This document shows, one piece after another, positions 36,944 to 49,100 of a stretch of 64,000 nucleotides of DNA. The notes under the pieces are model-generated. The model was given only the letters and a program-made list of their open reading frames with translations, was not told the origin of the DNA and did no database searches. The stretch comes from Ananas comosus (taxonomy: Eukaryota > Streptophyta > Magnoliopsida > Poales > Bromeliaceae), in contig NC_033642.1 of assembly GCF_001540865.1 (NCBI RefSeq), forward strand, positions 1,273,450 through 1,337,449, written 5' to 3'. The position numbers were made by a program, and so were the translations under genes. How positions within the stretch are numbered: position 1 is the stretch's first letter; the number at the start of each line of letters is the position of its first letter.

Positions 36944-37691
36944 TGTTTTTAGAAACGTTGATTAAGAACGAAATAAATAAAAACTATAGAGAATAAAGGA
37001 TTAGATGGAGCCTGTGAGTCGAGGCGTGCGATTGCACTGTCCAAGAAGCAAGATTGCCCCTCCACGTACGAGGCGCCGGCAATCACTCCTAGCGATACAA
37101 CGACCTTCGTCCACCCCGTCGGCACGGCTTCAGGGTGGCGCAAGAACAAACCGTCACAGCTTTTCAGAGATCCAGCAAAACAGTGAAGAAGAAGTAGAAG
37201 AGAGAAAAGAGGGGAAGCTCAGGCTAGGGTTTCTGTATTTCACTACTATCCTAACCCAGCCACTCACCCTAGTAAATAGGAGAGCAAAAGAAGGGTTCCA
37301 ACGGGAAGACCACCTTCCCGAGGTAGACCGTTGGGGCTGGTTGAGTCCCGAGGTGCGACCCTTCGACTGGACCAAATCTGGACCTAATCCAGGTAAGGTC
37401 AAAAATAAAATAATAAAATGAAAAGTGTAACAAAAATAAAGTGAACCAGGTTCACGCGCGCCGCCGCCCGGCCCGGTCCGGCTCGGCTCGTGCTCGTGTG
37501 CGTGTATTTAGACGAGAGCTCCACTCTCATCACTTCCCAAGTAATAACAATGAGAATAAAGAAGTATATAAACCAAAGCAAGTGAGGGTCTCTTTCCAAT
37601 GTGGGACTAAACACCACATGAAAAGAGACCAAAGCTTGGGCTCCCAGGCAAGGCCCATTGACAGTGGGCTGCCCACAAAGTCCAAAGATCA
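36944..37691 (-). mobile_element. LTR-like retrotransposon remnant, probably a solo LTR
   Basis: A 0.75-kb stretch that is GC-rich compared with its flanks. On the minus strand it reads like an LTR: a TGATCTTTGG start, conserved-looking TTAGTCCCACATTGGAAAGA, a TATA motif (TTTATATAC, + strand 37564-37572), a CT-rich leader, and an end near CTAAAAACA. No partner LTR, primer site or coding region is certain, and no clear target duplication was found. The open frames here (for example 37005-37421) look like nothing known. Boundaries approximate. Confidence 0.4.
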
Positions 37692-38294
37692 AATTTAAGT
37701 TTTAATACATATAGGCTTTTAAAGAAGTTTTAAATCACTTGTTTTAATCAAAATACTAACAATCAATAATATAGCTGGTGCATTCTAAATATTTTTTTAA
37801 TTATCGCGAGTGATCGTAACCATTATTATTATTTTTTTCGTACATGCAGGAGTTGTGAGAGCTCAGGTCAAAAGTTTGGGGGAGTTGTTGTGGTGATCAC
37901 AGAAAAAGTTCCTCTTCCCACCAGTAACATGGGTGTCTTTTTTCTCTTCATTTGGAACATTATTTTTAGTGTTTTGGGGAAAATATATAAAGACCTATGA
38001 ACTTTAAGCTATTTCACAAATATAGACAAATTTTTATTTTAGTTAATTATGTTTTTTAAAATATTATTAAATAGTTCAATTAGTATCTTTTCTTAATTAA
38101 AGTTATTAAGTATATAAAAGCTTTGGCCTTATATGTTGCATGCAATTTTATAAAGATTTAAAATACATACAAATTTAGTTTTCGTATTCTAATATGTAAA
38201 GTTATTGTAGTTTGGTTCAACCTATTATTCACTCGTTATACTTGATTAACAAAATTGAAAGAAAAAAGATAAAATTTGTTATTTTGAAGTCTTA

Positions 38295-39685
38295 GGCTTC
38301 GTTTGGTTCGGGAATTAGTAGGAACTAGTTATTCCAAAGATAAGTATAAGTATGGATTTTTATAAGAATACAAAATTTTTTTTATTTGGATGAAAATGTG
38401 AGTATAAGCTGGAACTAGAAAAATTGTGTTTGAATGGTTATTGAGAATAAGAGAAATAGTTGATGGCTATAAATAAATAATAATGATATTATTACTATAA
38501 TTGAATTTAAATTTTAAAATTTTAAATTTTAAATTTATAATTTTAAATTAAAAATTTTAAGTTTTAAATTTTAAATTTTGAAATTAAAATTTAAAATCTA
38601 AATATTCAAATTTATATTTAAATTTTAAAATTTAAGCACCAAATTTAAATTTGAAATATATAAAATATCAAATTTAAAATTTAAAAATTTATAATAGCAA
38701 ATTTAAATTTTAAACTTTAAAATTTATAATTTATAATTTATAATTTAATTTTAAAATTATAAATTTTAAATTCTAAAAATTTAAATTCTATTTTAAAACA
38801 AAACACTCTCTGGGGGCGCGCTCGCGCGTGCGCCCAAGTGGATGGGAACCCAAGCTTGTTCCCACCCTAGGTGGGAACTATAGTTCCTACCTTAGCTAAA
38901 TCTTTTTCGACTTAGTTTGGTTCGAGAATTAGTAGGAACTAGTTATATCAGGGTTAGATACAAGTATTAGTTTTTGTAAAAATAAGGGTATTTTTTTGTT
39001 TGAATGAAAATGTCAGTATAAGCTGAAACTAAAAAAATTATGTTTGGATGGTTATTGGGAATAAGAAGAATAGTTATTAGTTATAAATAGAAAATAATGA
39101 TATTACCCCTATAATTGAATTTAAATTTTTAAATTTTAAACTTATAATTTTAAATTGAAAATTAAAAATTTTAACTTTTAAATTTTAAAATTTGAAATTA
39201 AAATTTAAAATTTTAATTTTTAAAATTTAAATTTTAAATTTAAGAGAAATTTAAATGTCAAAGATATAAAATAGCAAATTTAAAATTTAAAAACTAAAAA
39301 TATCAAATTTATAATTTATAATTTAAAAATATCAAATTTAAAATTTAAACTTTAAAATTTATAATTTTAAATTATAAATTTAAATTTTAAAATTATAAAT
39401 TTTAAAAATTTAAATTTAAATTTAAAATAAATCTCTCTCTCTCTCTCTCTACCCGGGGGCTAGGAACAACTTATTCTTACCCCTTGTTCCACCCCTGGGT
39501 GGGAACAAGTTGTTCCCACCCACCTGTACAAAGGGGTCTTGTACCAGGTAGGTGGGAACAACTTGTTCCCACCCCCCTTATCCCCCTTCTTTATATACGA
39601 GCCAAACGTCATCTTTGAGTACAAGATGGGTTATAAGGCCCTTAAACCCCATCTTGTACCCAAATCCAAACAGTACCTTATAGAA
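38295..39685. mobile_element. two adjacent Tourist-type MITEs with A/T-only interiors
   Basis: One copy runs from TTCGTTTGGTTCGGGAATTA (38297) to a GGGAACTATAGTTCC region near 38895; the next from TTAGTTTGGTTCGAGAATTA (about 38913) to CCAAATCCAAACAGTACCTT (about 39680). Both have interiors of TTTAAATTTTAAATT-type sequence like the element at 19499. A short GC patch (GGGGGCGCGCTCGCGCGTGC, 38813-38832) and a (CT)n run sit at interior edges. Ends approximate. Confidence 0.5.
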
Positions 39686-40607
39686 TTACGTGCACGACAT
39701 CCGATTAGAATGACTGTATAATTAATATGTTTACTTGAGTAAAGAGATTTATTGAAGTATTTAATAAAAACAAAGAAGATACACTTATTAAAATTAAAAG
39801 CTCCAACATATATTTGTTAAAAAAAAGAAGAAGGATGAATTACACTTTTGATCCACAAATTAGGAGGAGCAAGACAAGCACTTTAATTCTCAAAATTTAA
39901 TTTATTATAATTTTTTGTTTGAACTATAAGACACATGATACTTCGGTCCTCAAACTTTTAATTAGTTGTAATTTCTGACTCGAATTATGAGATATGTGAT
40001 ATTTTAATTCTCAAACTTTTCGAATTATAGCAATATCTTATTTGACGACACAAGAATAATCAAGATACTATATCATTTTGATATCATTTTAACAAGAATG
40101 TGCCCATTCACATCCCTCTATCCAAAAGTGACCAAAGTAGAATGTCAATGAGCCGAATATGAGCTAGCTCGTTGAAATATTGAACCAAAAAATTCAGCTC
40201 ATATTTGCCTTACTTATTAAAGAGCCGCACACAAACCGGCTCACGAGCAACAAATTAAAAGGATTAGACTTTGATCTAATTGTTGAGACATTACATATAA
40301 ATAAACTTTTTTATAATTGAGTTTGCTTTATATTTAGAGTAGACTAAAAATTAAATAATAATATATTTATTTATTTATATATATAAATATAAATTATATA
40401 AAATTATATAAATATAAAATAAATCTATTCGAGCTGTTATCAAGCCGAACATGATCGAGCTGACCACAGCTTGTGTTCGACTCGATTTACTAAACGAGAG
40501 ATACGATCTTGAGCTTATTTTGAATTGAATACGAGCTGACTCGCGAACAGCGAGCTAGATCATCACCTCATGCACCAAAGTTTAGAAAATGTATTGTACA
40601 TTTTTTT

Positions 40608-41335
40608 TTGGATTAATTGCATACAGATCTCCGCAAATATAGTGAATTGCAAATATATTATTGTAAAATTCAACTTTTATAAGTTATTTCTGTCAAAATT
40701 CTAATATTTTCAGATATGTCCCTACCGTTAGAATCCGTTAGAAAAGTTTAGTTAATCATAGGTGAAATACTTTATCCTGATTAATTTTTGATAGTTTTAC
40801 CTCTCTTATATTATATTACTATAACTTTTGAAGAGATATATTTGTGATGGCAAAATTGAAAATGTAAACAGTTTTCTATCGGTTCTTTAACGGTAACAAA
40901 CCAAAAGCACATATCTGAAAACATTAGGCCTTTGTTTGGTTGGGGGTTAACCCTCGTATTATCCCCAAACACCCCGTGGGGTAATTAGCTTACCCCACCT
41001 AACCCGGGATAGTCCATTTTGGGTGGGTTAGCTAACCCTACCTAGCCCCACCAAATCCCAACCAAATATTATTTTCTATTCATAATAACCCACGATCCTT
41101 TTTATCCCACCTACTCTAACCAAATATTATTTTTTATTATTCTGGATTAACTCCAACCTCCAACCAAACACAAAAATACTCTAACCGTACCTTAACCCTG
41201 AACTTAACCCTATTTCTGGAATAACTAGTTTTTCCTTAATCTCGAACCAAACGGTAGCTAGAATTTTTACAGAAACAACTTATAAAAGTTAAACTTTACA
41301 TATATATATTCGTAATTATACTTAATTAAAGATTT
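40608..41335. mobile_element. foldback MITE with a nested Tourist-type MITE
   Basis: The outer element reads GATTAATTGCATACAGATCT to a matching inverted region ending near 41335. Its arms (TCTAATATTTTCAGATATGT and inverse) are split by an inner element at about 40927-41260 that begins GGCCTTTGTTTGGTTGGGGG and ends CGAACCAAACGGTA. A second copy of the outer family is at about 41410-41745. Confidence 0.5.
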
Positions 41336-41745
41336 CGTATTCAAATCCTGTTAGAAAAGTGTTGAACTAAAGGGGCAATTGCTTATATATTCTTGAAAAA
41401 TTTTCGATTTTTTATTTGGGTTAAATGCATACGCGTCTCTGTAAATATAGTAAATTACAAATATATCTATGTAAAGTTTAACTTTTATATATTGTCTTTG
41501 CAAAAGTTCTAATATTTTCAAATATGTCCCTTCGGTTTGTTACCGTTATAAAATTGTTTATATTTTAAGTGAAATATTAATTTTACCATCACAAATATGT
41601 CTCTTCAAAAGCCACAATAGTATAATATAAAAAGAGCAAAAATATCAAGTTATTTTATAAACTAACCAACCAGGGTTAAGTATTAAACCTATGATTAACT
41701 AAAGTTTTATAATANTTATAATTTATTATATTTTCGAGGACATGT

Positions 41746-41750
41746 ATGCA

Positions 41751-41783
<33 letters not shown>

Positions 41784-42409
41784 TTTTTTTTTCCCACTAC
41801 TTTTCTTCGGCATCTTTACTCACGAGTCCACTGCCGTGCGGCCGACGTCTCTCTGTCTCTCTGTCTCTCTCTCTCTCGGAGTGGCAGACTCCCGCGCGTC
41901 ACGCGTACGCCTCTTTCCCCGTCACACGCTGGAAAAATTCTAGAATGCAACGGGTATATTAGTGACGTGGCGTAACAAACCAATCAAATTAATCCTTTTA
42001 AAAATATATGTCTCATCATGATTGTAAAAAAGTATTTTTATTGTACTTTTGTTTGAAAAAAAAGAATGTGATTGGCTTGTTATTGATGACGTGGTGCAAG
42101 TGTGACAGTGTAGAATCCCTCCACACGCTGGGCCCCACACGTGCGGTTGACGCCAACCACCCACCACAACCAATAGCTCCGCGCCACGTGGCAGCTCTTC
42201 ATCCTCGTGAGTTGGCAAGATCTACGGTTCCACTTTTGGTTGAAAAAATTTTATGGGTATATGGTCTCCAAACTAATTAGTCAGAAAATGAGACGACACA
42301 TTTATGGAAGAAAAAGAAAAAAAAAAAATTTGTCCTAGAAAGGGATAAAGAGCAGCACTGCAGGAGAGGCCGTAAACTATTAATTTGGTGATGGTGCCCA
42401 TAAATTTTT
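41746..42409. other. intergenic with GC-richer patches
   Basis: An (ATT)n run is followed by a CT- and GC-rich patch (41830-41940) and another at 42090-42230 containing CCACGTGG and CACGTG-type palindromes. No conserved protein. The CACGTG words could be G-box sites but no gene starts nearby. Confidence 0.35.
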
Positions 42410-43195
42410 TTTTTTTTTAGGTACAAAATTTATTTTTCGCTATAAAATGATTAAAAGCTATGTAAATTTTAGAAACGTAAATTGCAAAAAAAATTTTATA
42501 AATATTTACTTTTTTTTATTTTGTTCTTCCCATGTTTCTGGTTTTCATAAATCTATATTTTATTATTTTAAATTTTAAAAATATTTTCAGAGAGTATGGT
42601 GTTAATAGATAAAGCAAAATGATCAAATTATCTTTATAAAAAATAATTTTTTAATATATTTTAATTATTTTGAAAGTTATTTATAAATTATAAAAAGTGT
42701 GAAAACTTCAAAAACCCCCTGTGGTTTCATGCATTCTCACTATACTACCTGTGGTTTAAAACGTATCAATTTGCCCCCCCTGTGGGTTATTTTATTTTTC
42801 GGAAGCTTTCGTTAAATTATATACAAAAAACTTCAGATAACCATCTATATTTATCGAATATTTACTTTAGTATCCTTTAATTTTAATTTTGTCACTGATT
42901 TAAGAAAAAAATAATAATAAAATTGATAACAAAAAGAGAAAAATGAAACCACAGGAGGGCAAATTGATACGTTTTAAACCACAGGGTACTAAAGTGAGAA
43001 AGCACGAAACCACAGGGGGGGTTTTTGAAGTTTTCCCTTATAAAAAAAAGAACAGAATAGTAATGAAACTCTGACGGAAATGGACTAAATATATTAACGT
43101 GAAATGTTGAGTGGATAAAATATCGATTTTTAAAAATTAGGAAGAGTAAGTAAATAAGCGGATATTTGACGATTTTCTGTAATTTAGCCATTTCA
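42410..43195. mobile_element. foldback MITE with a nested 'tgtggtttc' MITE
   Basis: The outer sequence matches the family at 6885 (ATATTTTCAGAGAGTATGGT, and right end TTTTCTGTAATTTAGCC). Between about 42703 and 43040 it is interrupted by a copy of the 28867 family (CTTCAAAAACCCCCTGTGGT ... GGTTTTTGAAGTTTTCCC). Confidence 0.5.
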
Positions 43196-43498
43196 GAACT
43201 TTCGATTCAACTTACCCTATATGTTTAAAATTTTAATTCCAGTATTTTTAATAATTTTTTAAATAAAAATGAATGAAATTTATAAAAATAAATAATGTAT
43301 TTAAACTTTTTAAAATTTAAAAACTCGTTACTTGACTTCAATGAAATAAATTAAAAACTCATATAGTAAATTCAATTTTTTTTAAAGATTAGGTAGTTGG
43401 ATAATAATAATAATAATAAAATATTTATTTTTACCTAATCTAATATTTATTTTTACAAGACGAAAAAGCATCTTACATATTTATTCTTATTATTATTA

Positions 43499-43531
<33 letters not shown>

Positions 43532-44782
43532 GTGTTGTATAAATCTTAATATGAAATGGGATGCAAAGAGAAGTACTTAGAAAAACAAATATTGGAAATA
43601 ATGTACACTACGCTCACTTATATTTTTTATATATTTTTTTATTTATGTAATGATGTGATGCATTTTAATTAATTCGATGGTAGTTATAATTTATAATAAC
43701 AAAAGTTTAATTTATAATTAGAATACTAATTAATTACAGTAGCAAAAAAATGGATAAAAACTAAGACATATACAATTGGTGAAACATGCACATCATCACC
43801 TACAATTTGCAAATTTATTTATTTTCCAAAACAAAAAATAAAAATAAAAATAAAAATGCATGGAGACCCCCTCAAGTATAGTTCATCCTAGAGTAGCCCC
43901 TCTAATCTCCTTTTCAGCAGGTTGACACTTTTTGAACAGTTAATTTTTTTTTAAAAAAAGAAATAATTTTAATTAAAATATATTGAGAAGTACATCAAAT
44001 TTATTAAAAGTTATAAAAAAATATTTTTAGATACTTTATAATAAATAAAGTTAGATCAATTAATAAATAATTGAGTCAAAATGGCCTCTAATTAAGTAGA
44101 AAAAAAAATAGTATATTTTTTATAACAGTCATACTCATACCACACTGACGTACTTCAAAGTAATTCTATTATTATGTCATTTAAAATGACAATTAATGAA
44201 GTGTACAATCAGGAGTAACATGGTAATTAATTTTATAGTAAAATAAATATTTTAATAATTTTTGATACGTAGTATTTATTACAATAAGTATATAATAAGC
44301 TTATATTCTAAAATCGAAATATCACCGACCAATTCAAATCAAGTAAATTAAAAAATTCGGATGATAAATTCAAAATAGCCCATCAAATTTCGCTGAGATT
44401 GCTTCATAGCGATTAGTATTCTGATTTCTTTGTTTGATCAAATTAGATGCATCGATTATAGTCTACGCTAGTATAATATATTTGACCTAACTATGACCTA
44501 ACTATTTTGATTTCCATGCGGGTTGTTTTAGCGGATATTATTTTCACCTCCGCAACCCACGGAATTTTCAGTAGAGATGGGATGTAAAGTTAGTAGTAAT
44601 CGTAAGAGTTGAGAATGAATACTATCGATAGTATTTGATTTTTTTTATTATTAAATTTTTAATTTTTGAATGAGAAATTATAGGATTAGAATGATATTAG
44701 CCTCTTAGGATTGAGAGTGGTCTCCACTAGATTATAATATTTAATTCAATGATTAGAAATAATCAAAAAAATTAATCCAAAG
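43196..44782. other. COMT distal upstream, AT-rich
   Basis: Simple repeats (ATT)n/(AAT)n around 43395-43530 and unstructured AT-rich DNA. No genes recognised. Confidence 0.5.
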
Positions 44783-44794
44783 ATTATAAAAACT

Positions 44795-44948
44795 TTTTTT
44801 TTGAGAGATAGGTAGCACGCTACCTGCTTCGTTTATTTCATTTAGAAATAAACTTAGTTAGAAATGTGAATCAATTAGGATTCGAACTTGGGTCTCAGGT
44901 ACCAACCGCCAAGCCCTTTGCTACTTGCTTTAAGGACGGTTGGTAAAT
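44795..44948 (-). mobile_element. SINE, same family, 12-bp target duplication
   Basis: Same sequence family and orientation as the copy at 14135, flanked by attataaaaact at 44783-44794 and 44949-44960. The box-B-like word CAAGTTCGAATCC is better kept here, supporting a Pol III-transcribed ancestor. About 0.65 kb upstream of COMT. Confidence 0.8.
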
Positions 44949-45049
44949 ATTATAAAAACTTGATAGCCAAATGTGACAAATACTATTAATAGTATACTAG
45001 CCCATCGCATAATAGTAATATATGATTTTATTCAAAAGAAAAAAAAAGA

Positions 45050-45405
45050 AAAAACTTCAAATATTATTCCTGTGGTTTCACACTTTCTCATTTTAGTACC
45101 CTATGGTTTAAAGTATATCAAATTAGTATCCTGCGATTTCATTTTTATCTTTTTATTATCGATTCCACTAATATTTTTCGTTAAATCAGCGACAAAGTTA
45201 AAACTAAAGAGTACTAAAGTGAATATTCGATAAATCTAGTTAAGGTATCTGAAGTTTTTCGTATACAATTTAACGAAATGTTAACGAAAAATGTGACGAA
45301 AAGATAAAAATGAAATCACATAATACTAACTCGATATATTTTAAACCAAAAGATACTAAAGTGAGAAAGTGCGAAACCACAAGGATGGTATATGAAGTTT
45401 ACCTA
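45050..45405. mobile_element. foldback MITE just upstream of the COMT promoter
   Basis: Same family as 28867: left arm CTTCAAATATTATTCCTGTG, right arm AGTGCGAAACCACAAGGATG then TATATGAAGTTTACC. It ends about 80 bases before the COMT TATA box. Confidence 0.6.
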
Positions 45406-45467
45406 AAAAAAAAAAAAAAGAATAAAAAAAAAAGAGAAGTAGACCCCTCACACTCATTAGTGGGGGT

Positions 45468-45495
45468 GGTAGGTGAACCCACGCCAATTATAAAT
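45468..45495 (+). promoter_or_regulatory. COMT core promoter: AC-I-type element and TATA box
   Basis: TATAAAT lies at 45489-45495, about 113 bases before the COMT start codon, a plausible distance for a short leader. At 45468-45474 is GGTAGGT, the reverse complement of ACCTACC, the AC-I site bound by R2R3-MYB regulators of phenylpropanoid and lignin genes. It is 14 bases upstream of the TATA box. A CCAAT-like word (45484-45488) sits between them. The match is 7 bases and could be chance; gene identity makes it more credible. Confidence 0.5.
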
Positions 45496-45607
45496 CCCCT
45501 CCCCCGATCCACCACCACCACCACCACCACCACTGTTCCACTCCAATCTCTCGCTCTAACAAAGGGAAGGGGGAGGCGGAGAAGTGTATTTAATTCTGAA
45601 TTTTCTG

Positions 45608-46071
45608 ATGGGGTCGACGGCGGGGATGGTGCACGTGGCGGACGAGGAGGAGGCGGCGTGCATGTACGCGATGCAGCTGGTGAGCGCGTCGATCCTGCCG
45701 ATGACGCTGAAGGCGGCGCTGGAGCTGGACCTGCTGGGGATCGTGAGCAGGGCGGGGACGGAGCGGGCGAGGTTCGTGTCGGCGGCGGAGGTGGCGGCGC
45801 AGCTGCCGGGCTGCAAGAACCCGGGCGCGGCCGACATGGTGGACCGGATGCTGCGCCTGCTCGCCAGCTACAACGTCGTCGCCTGCGCCGTCCGCCCCGG
45901 CCCCGACGGCCGCCTCGACCGCCGCTACGGCCCCGGCCCCGTCTGCAAGTGGCTCACGCCCAACGACGACGGCGTCTCCATGGCCCCCCTCGCCCTCATG
46001 AACCAGGACAAGGTCCTCATGGAGAGCTGGTACTTTTTCTTTTTGTCTTTTTCCCTTTTTTTTATTTTTTT

Positions 46072-46119
<48 letters not shown>

Positions 46120-49100
46120 CCGATCAATAGTGCTAAAACTCTTGATACTATTGAATTTTCTACCGTTATATATATTATTATTTTATCATTTTCTCTCGTT
46201 AAATTATACTATTCAACCAACCACCTACTCAACCCTAAGCCACGAGGGGTTAAGTAAAAATTTGTTATTTTAGGAATAAAGTTAAGTTCGGGATTAAGGT
46301 GGAGTTAGAGTAATTTTGTATTTGGTTGAGAATTGGGTTTAGTCCCAATATAGATAAAATAGTTTTTGGTTGGAATAAATAGAACAAAAAGAATAGTGGG
46401 TATCTTAAGTGTATATTTTTTCATCTAAGCGTTTGAAACTATTGGTAGTATAATGAAATAAATTTATTCTTTTTTGTTGACAAATTATTATTAGATTACT
46501 ATATATACACACAAAAACTCTACCATAAATATCAATTTTTTTATTTTTTATTTTTCAAAGTTTCGTAGTTATTTCGTCTATTTTTTATATAAATTGATAT
46601 AATTTATATCAAAAGTACTCTTTAAAATAATAAAAGTATTTTAAAAAATTATTTAAAGAGTAATTTAATTTCGCTCTTTACTGCTAATGTCGTAATCTTT
46701 TAAAATATTTGTGAAACAAAAGGGTTGTGAAACAAAAGGGGAGAGAAGAGAATAAAAAAATATATATTTATATAAATATTTTTGTGTATTTTAACTAGAT
46801 TTTTTTAAAAAAAAATAAACTGAGGTAGAAATATAAAATATATATTTATATAATTTTACTGCTGATGTTGACAGGTTGTTATAAGTATTTATATCTTAAT
46901 TTTACCACTGATGTGTTGATTTATAAATTATATAGCATTAATTTTAGTCGACGCATATAATAATTGGCATGCTACGTTACATCCTTTTCAAATATATTCA
47001 CACCATTTTTACCCACTCAAGCAATAATAATAATAATAAACTTAATTTGTTTTATTACCCTTAAAAAAGAGATAATAATAATAATAATAATTATAACAAT
47101 AATAAGTTAAGAGAAAGGACTTTGTCGCTTTGTGATAACTAATAATAATAATTTATATAGAAGTGTGACGTGTTACGCATCAAAATCAACATTATTAGTT
47201 TCGGATGTTAGGGAATCTCACTTTTGGTGGTGGGTTTTGGTCCACCTTACGATACATTGATGTTTTTGTTTTTTTAATTTTAATTTATTATAATTTTTTA
47301 CTCAAATTTTTGTAAATTATTATTATAATTAAATCTCATAATTCAATTTAGTTAACCAGATTGTGATCCATGGTGTGACAAACATTAAGATGTTGTATGA
47401 TACATCAACATAAAGATTAAATTTTGACGATCAAAGTATCACGAGGTTAAGTAGCAAAACTATATTTAGCTATACGTATATGGATCTATTGTATTTCTAA
47501 CAATTTAAATTTTGACCAAATTAGAAATATTCCTTGCAAAAAATGTTAGAAAAGTCGAAATAAAATGTATGATTACCCATTTTAAAAATGCACTATATAT
47601 AGATCGGGTAAGGTCCTACATAACCTTTTGTTTTTGTATTGATACATCTAGCGGAGCCACGCACATGTTCAACGAAATTTCCAACGATCGTGTTTCTAAT
47701 TCGGACTTGATGGATCTCTTTTTATCCACCATTCGATGGTTCTTACAACGAGGGTCGTAAGAAGTTTTCGTGATTTGGACACTTTGAAATAATTCCGTCC
47801 ACTGTTCGGTACTACTATATCTATTTTGTCGTATCATTTATAGACAAAGTGATCGACAAGTCGAGGATTATTTAGAAGTTTTTAGAAGCATATGTATATA
47901 TGTGTGTGTGGTCTACATGTAGTCACGAGCTGCTTGATAACGATGTTACTTAGATTTTTCTTTTGTCATGAGCAAGAAATATCTATGTTACTTCATTGAA
48001 TGTTGATGTCGAATTTAGGTTTACCTTTAGAGACTTAAGAGTAGATGTTGATCAATATCGACAATTAATGTCTTTTTTTTTTTTTCTATTGTGTTAATTT
48101 TATAAACGTTGTAGCTAATAATTTGTTTAAGTAGAGTTGAAACTAAGCTATTTAGTCAATAGCTAAAATCCTAGTAAATATTCTATGCCTCCAAAAAATA
48201 CTCTTCTTAAGATATTCTTCACGAGGAAATAGTACATATATTCATAGAGTTAACTTTGTTATTTCACAAGAGGAAACTATATATTTTGCCCTTTGGTTTA
48301 GTTTTCATAGATTAATATTATGACCCTTTTTTAGATGTATGAACATCTTATTCCGCATATATATTCTTCGATTTACTTAAAAAAACATGTAGTATTTGAT
48401 TGAAGTGTGCTCGAATGTTTAGAACAAATATCATACTCAATTTTTAAGTGATTTTTTTGGAATAAGAAAAAATCACCTTGTATAAAGGTGAATCATGCTC
48501 CGACTAAATTATGCGATGCCAAGACCTTTCGAAAAACAAAAGTTTAAGAATGAAAGAAAATTTTCTTATTTGAGTAAGTTATTATCGGATAATTTTTTCT
48601 GACATCCAAACAAAGAACTACGGTGAGACAGAGATTATTACTGTCGATCAGTTCACTAGCTAGCTAGCTTCAATCTTAAAGCAACACGGACGAAGATCCC
48701 CTTACTAAAATGATCAAGGCCCCATCAATCTCATAAGTTTATTTCTTTTACCCTACATTGGAAAACCTAATTGGGTGCTTTGATGTGGGCACCACATTTC
48801 TTTAGAGAACACTAGAAAAATCGTCACACGCAAGGTGTTGGTTGTGGTATATAATTAAATAGTTGAGGTGGGTGGGGCAATGTGTGACAAATCATTTACG
48901 CGGAACGCGTAATTAAGGACTTGTATTTTGGCTCTTTGCAAATCTATAGAATCATGTAGAAGATGCCCACAACATCTTGTTACTTAAAACATGCACATTT
49001 TACTTTACGAAATGTTTCCGAAGGAATAAACAAATGAAATTTATACAATTAGTCTTTGAAGTTTAATGTATGTAGTAAACAAATTAGTGGAATTATGAGT

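Noticed and set aside
37005..37421. 138-aa open frame as a gene
   Set aside because: It has no recognisable domain, lies in an LTR-like GC-rich block, and long frames exist on both strands there because of composition.
45310..46257. 315-aa open frame overlapping COMT exon 1
   Set aside because: It is an out-of-frame shadow of the GC-rich COMT exon, with low-complexity Arg/Gly/Pro sequence and a run through the (TA)n intron.
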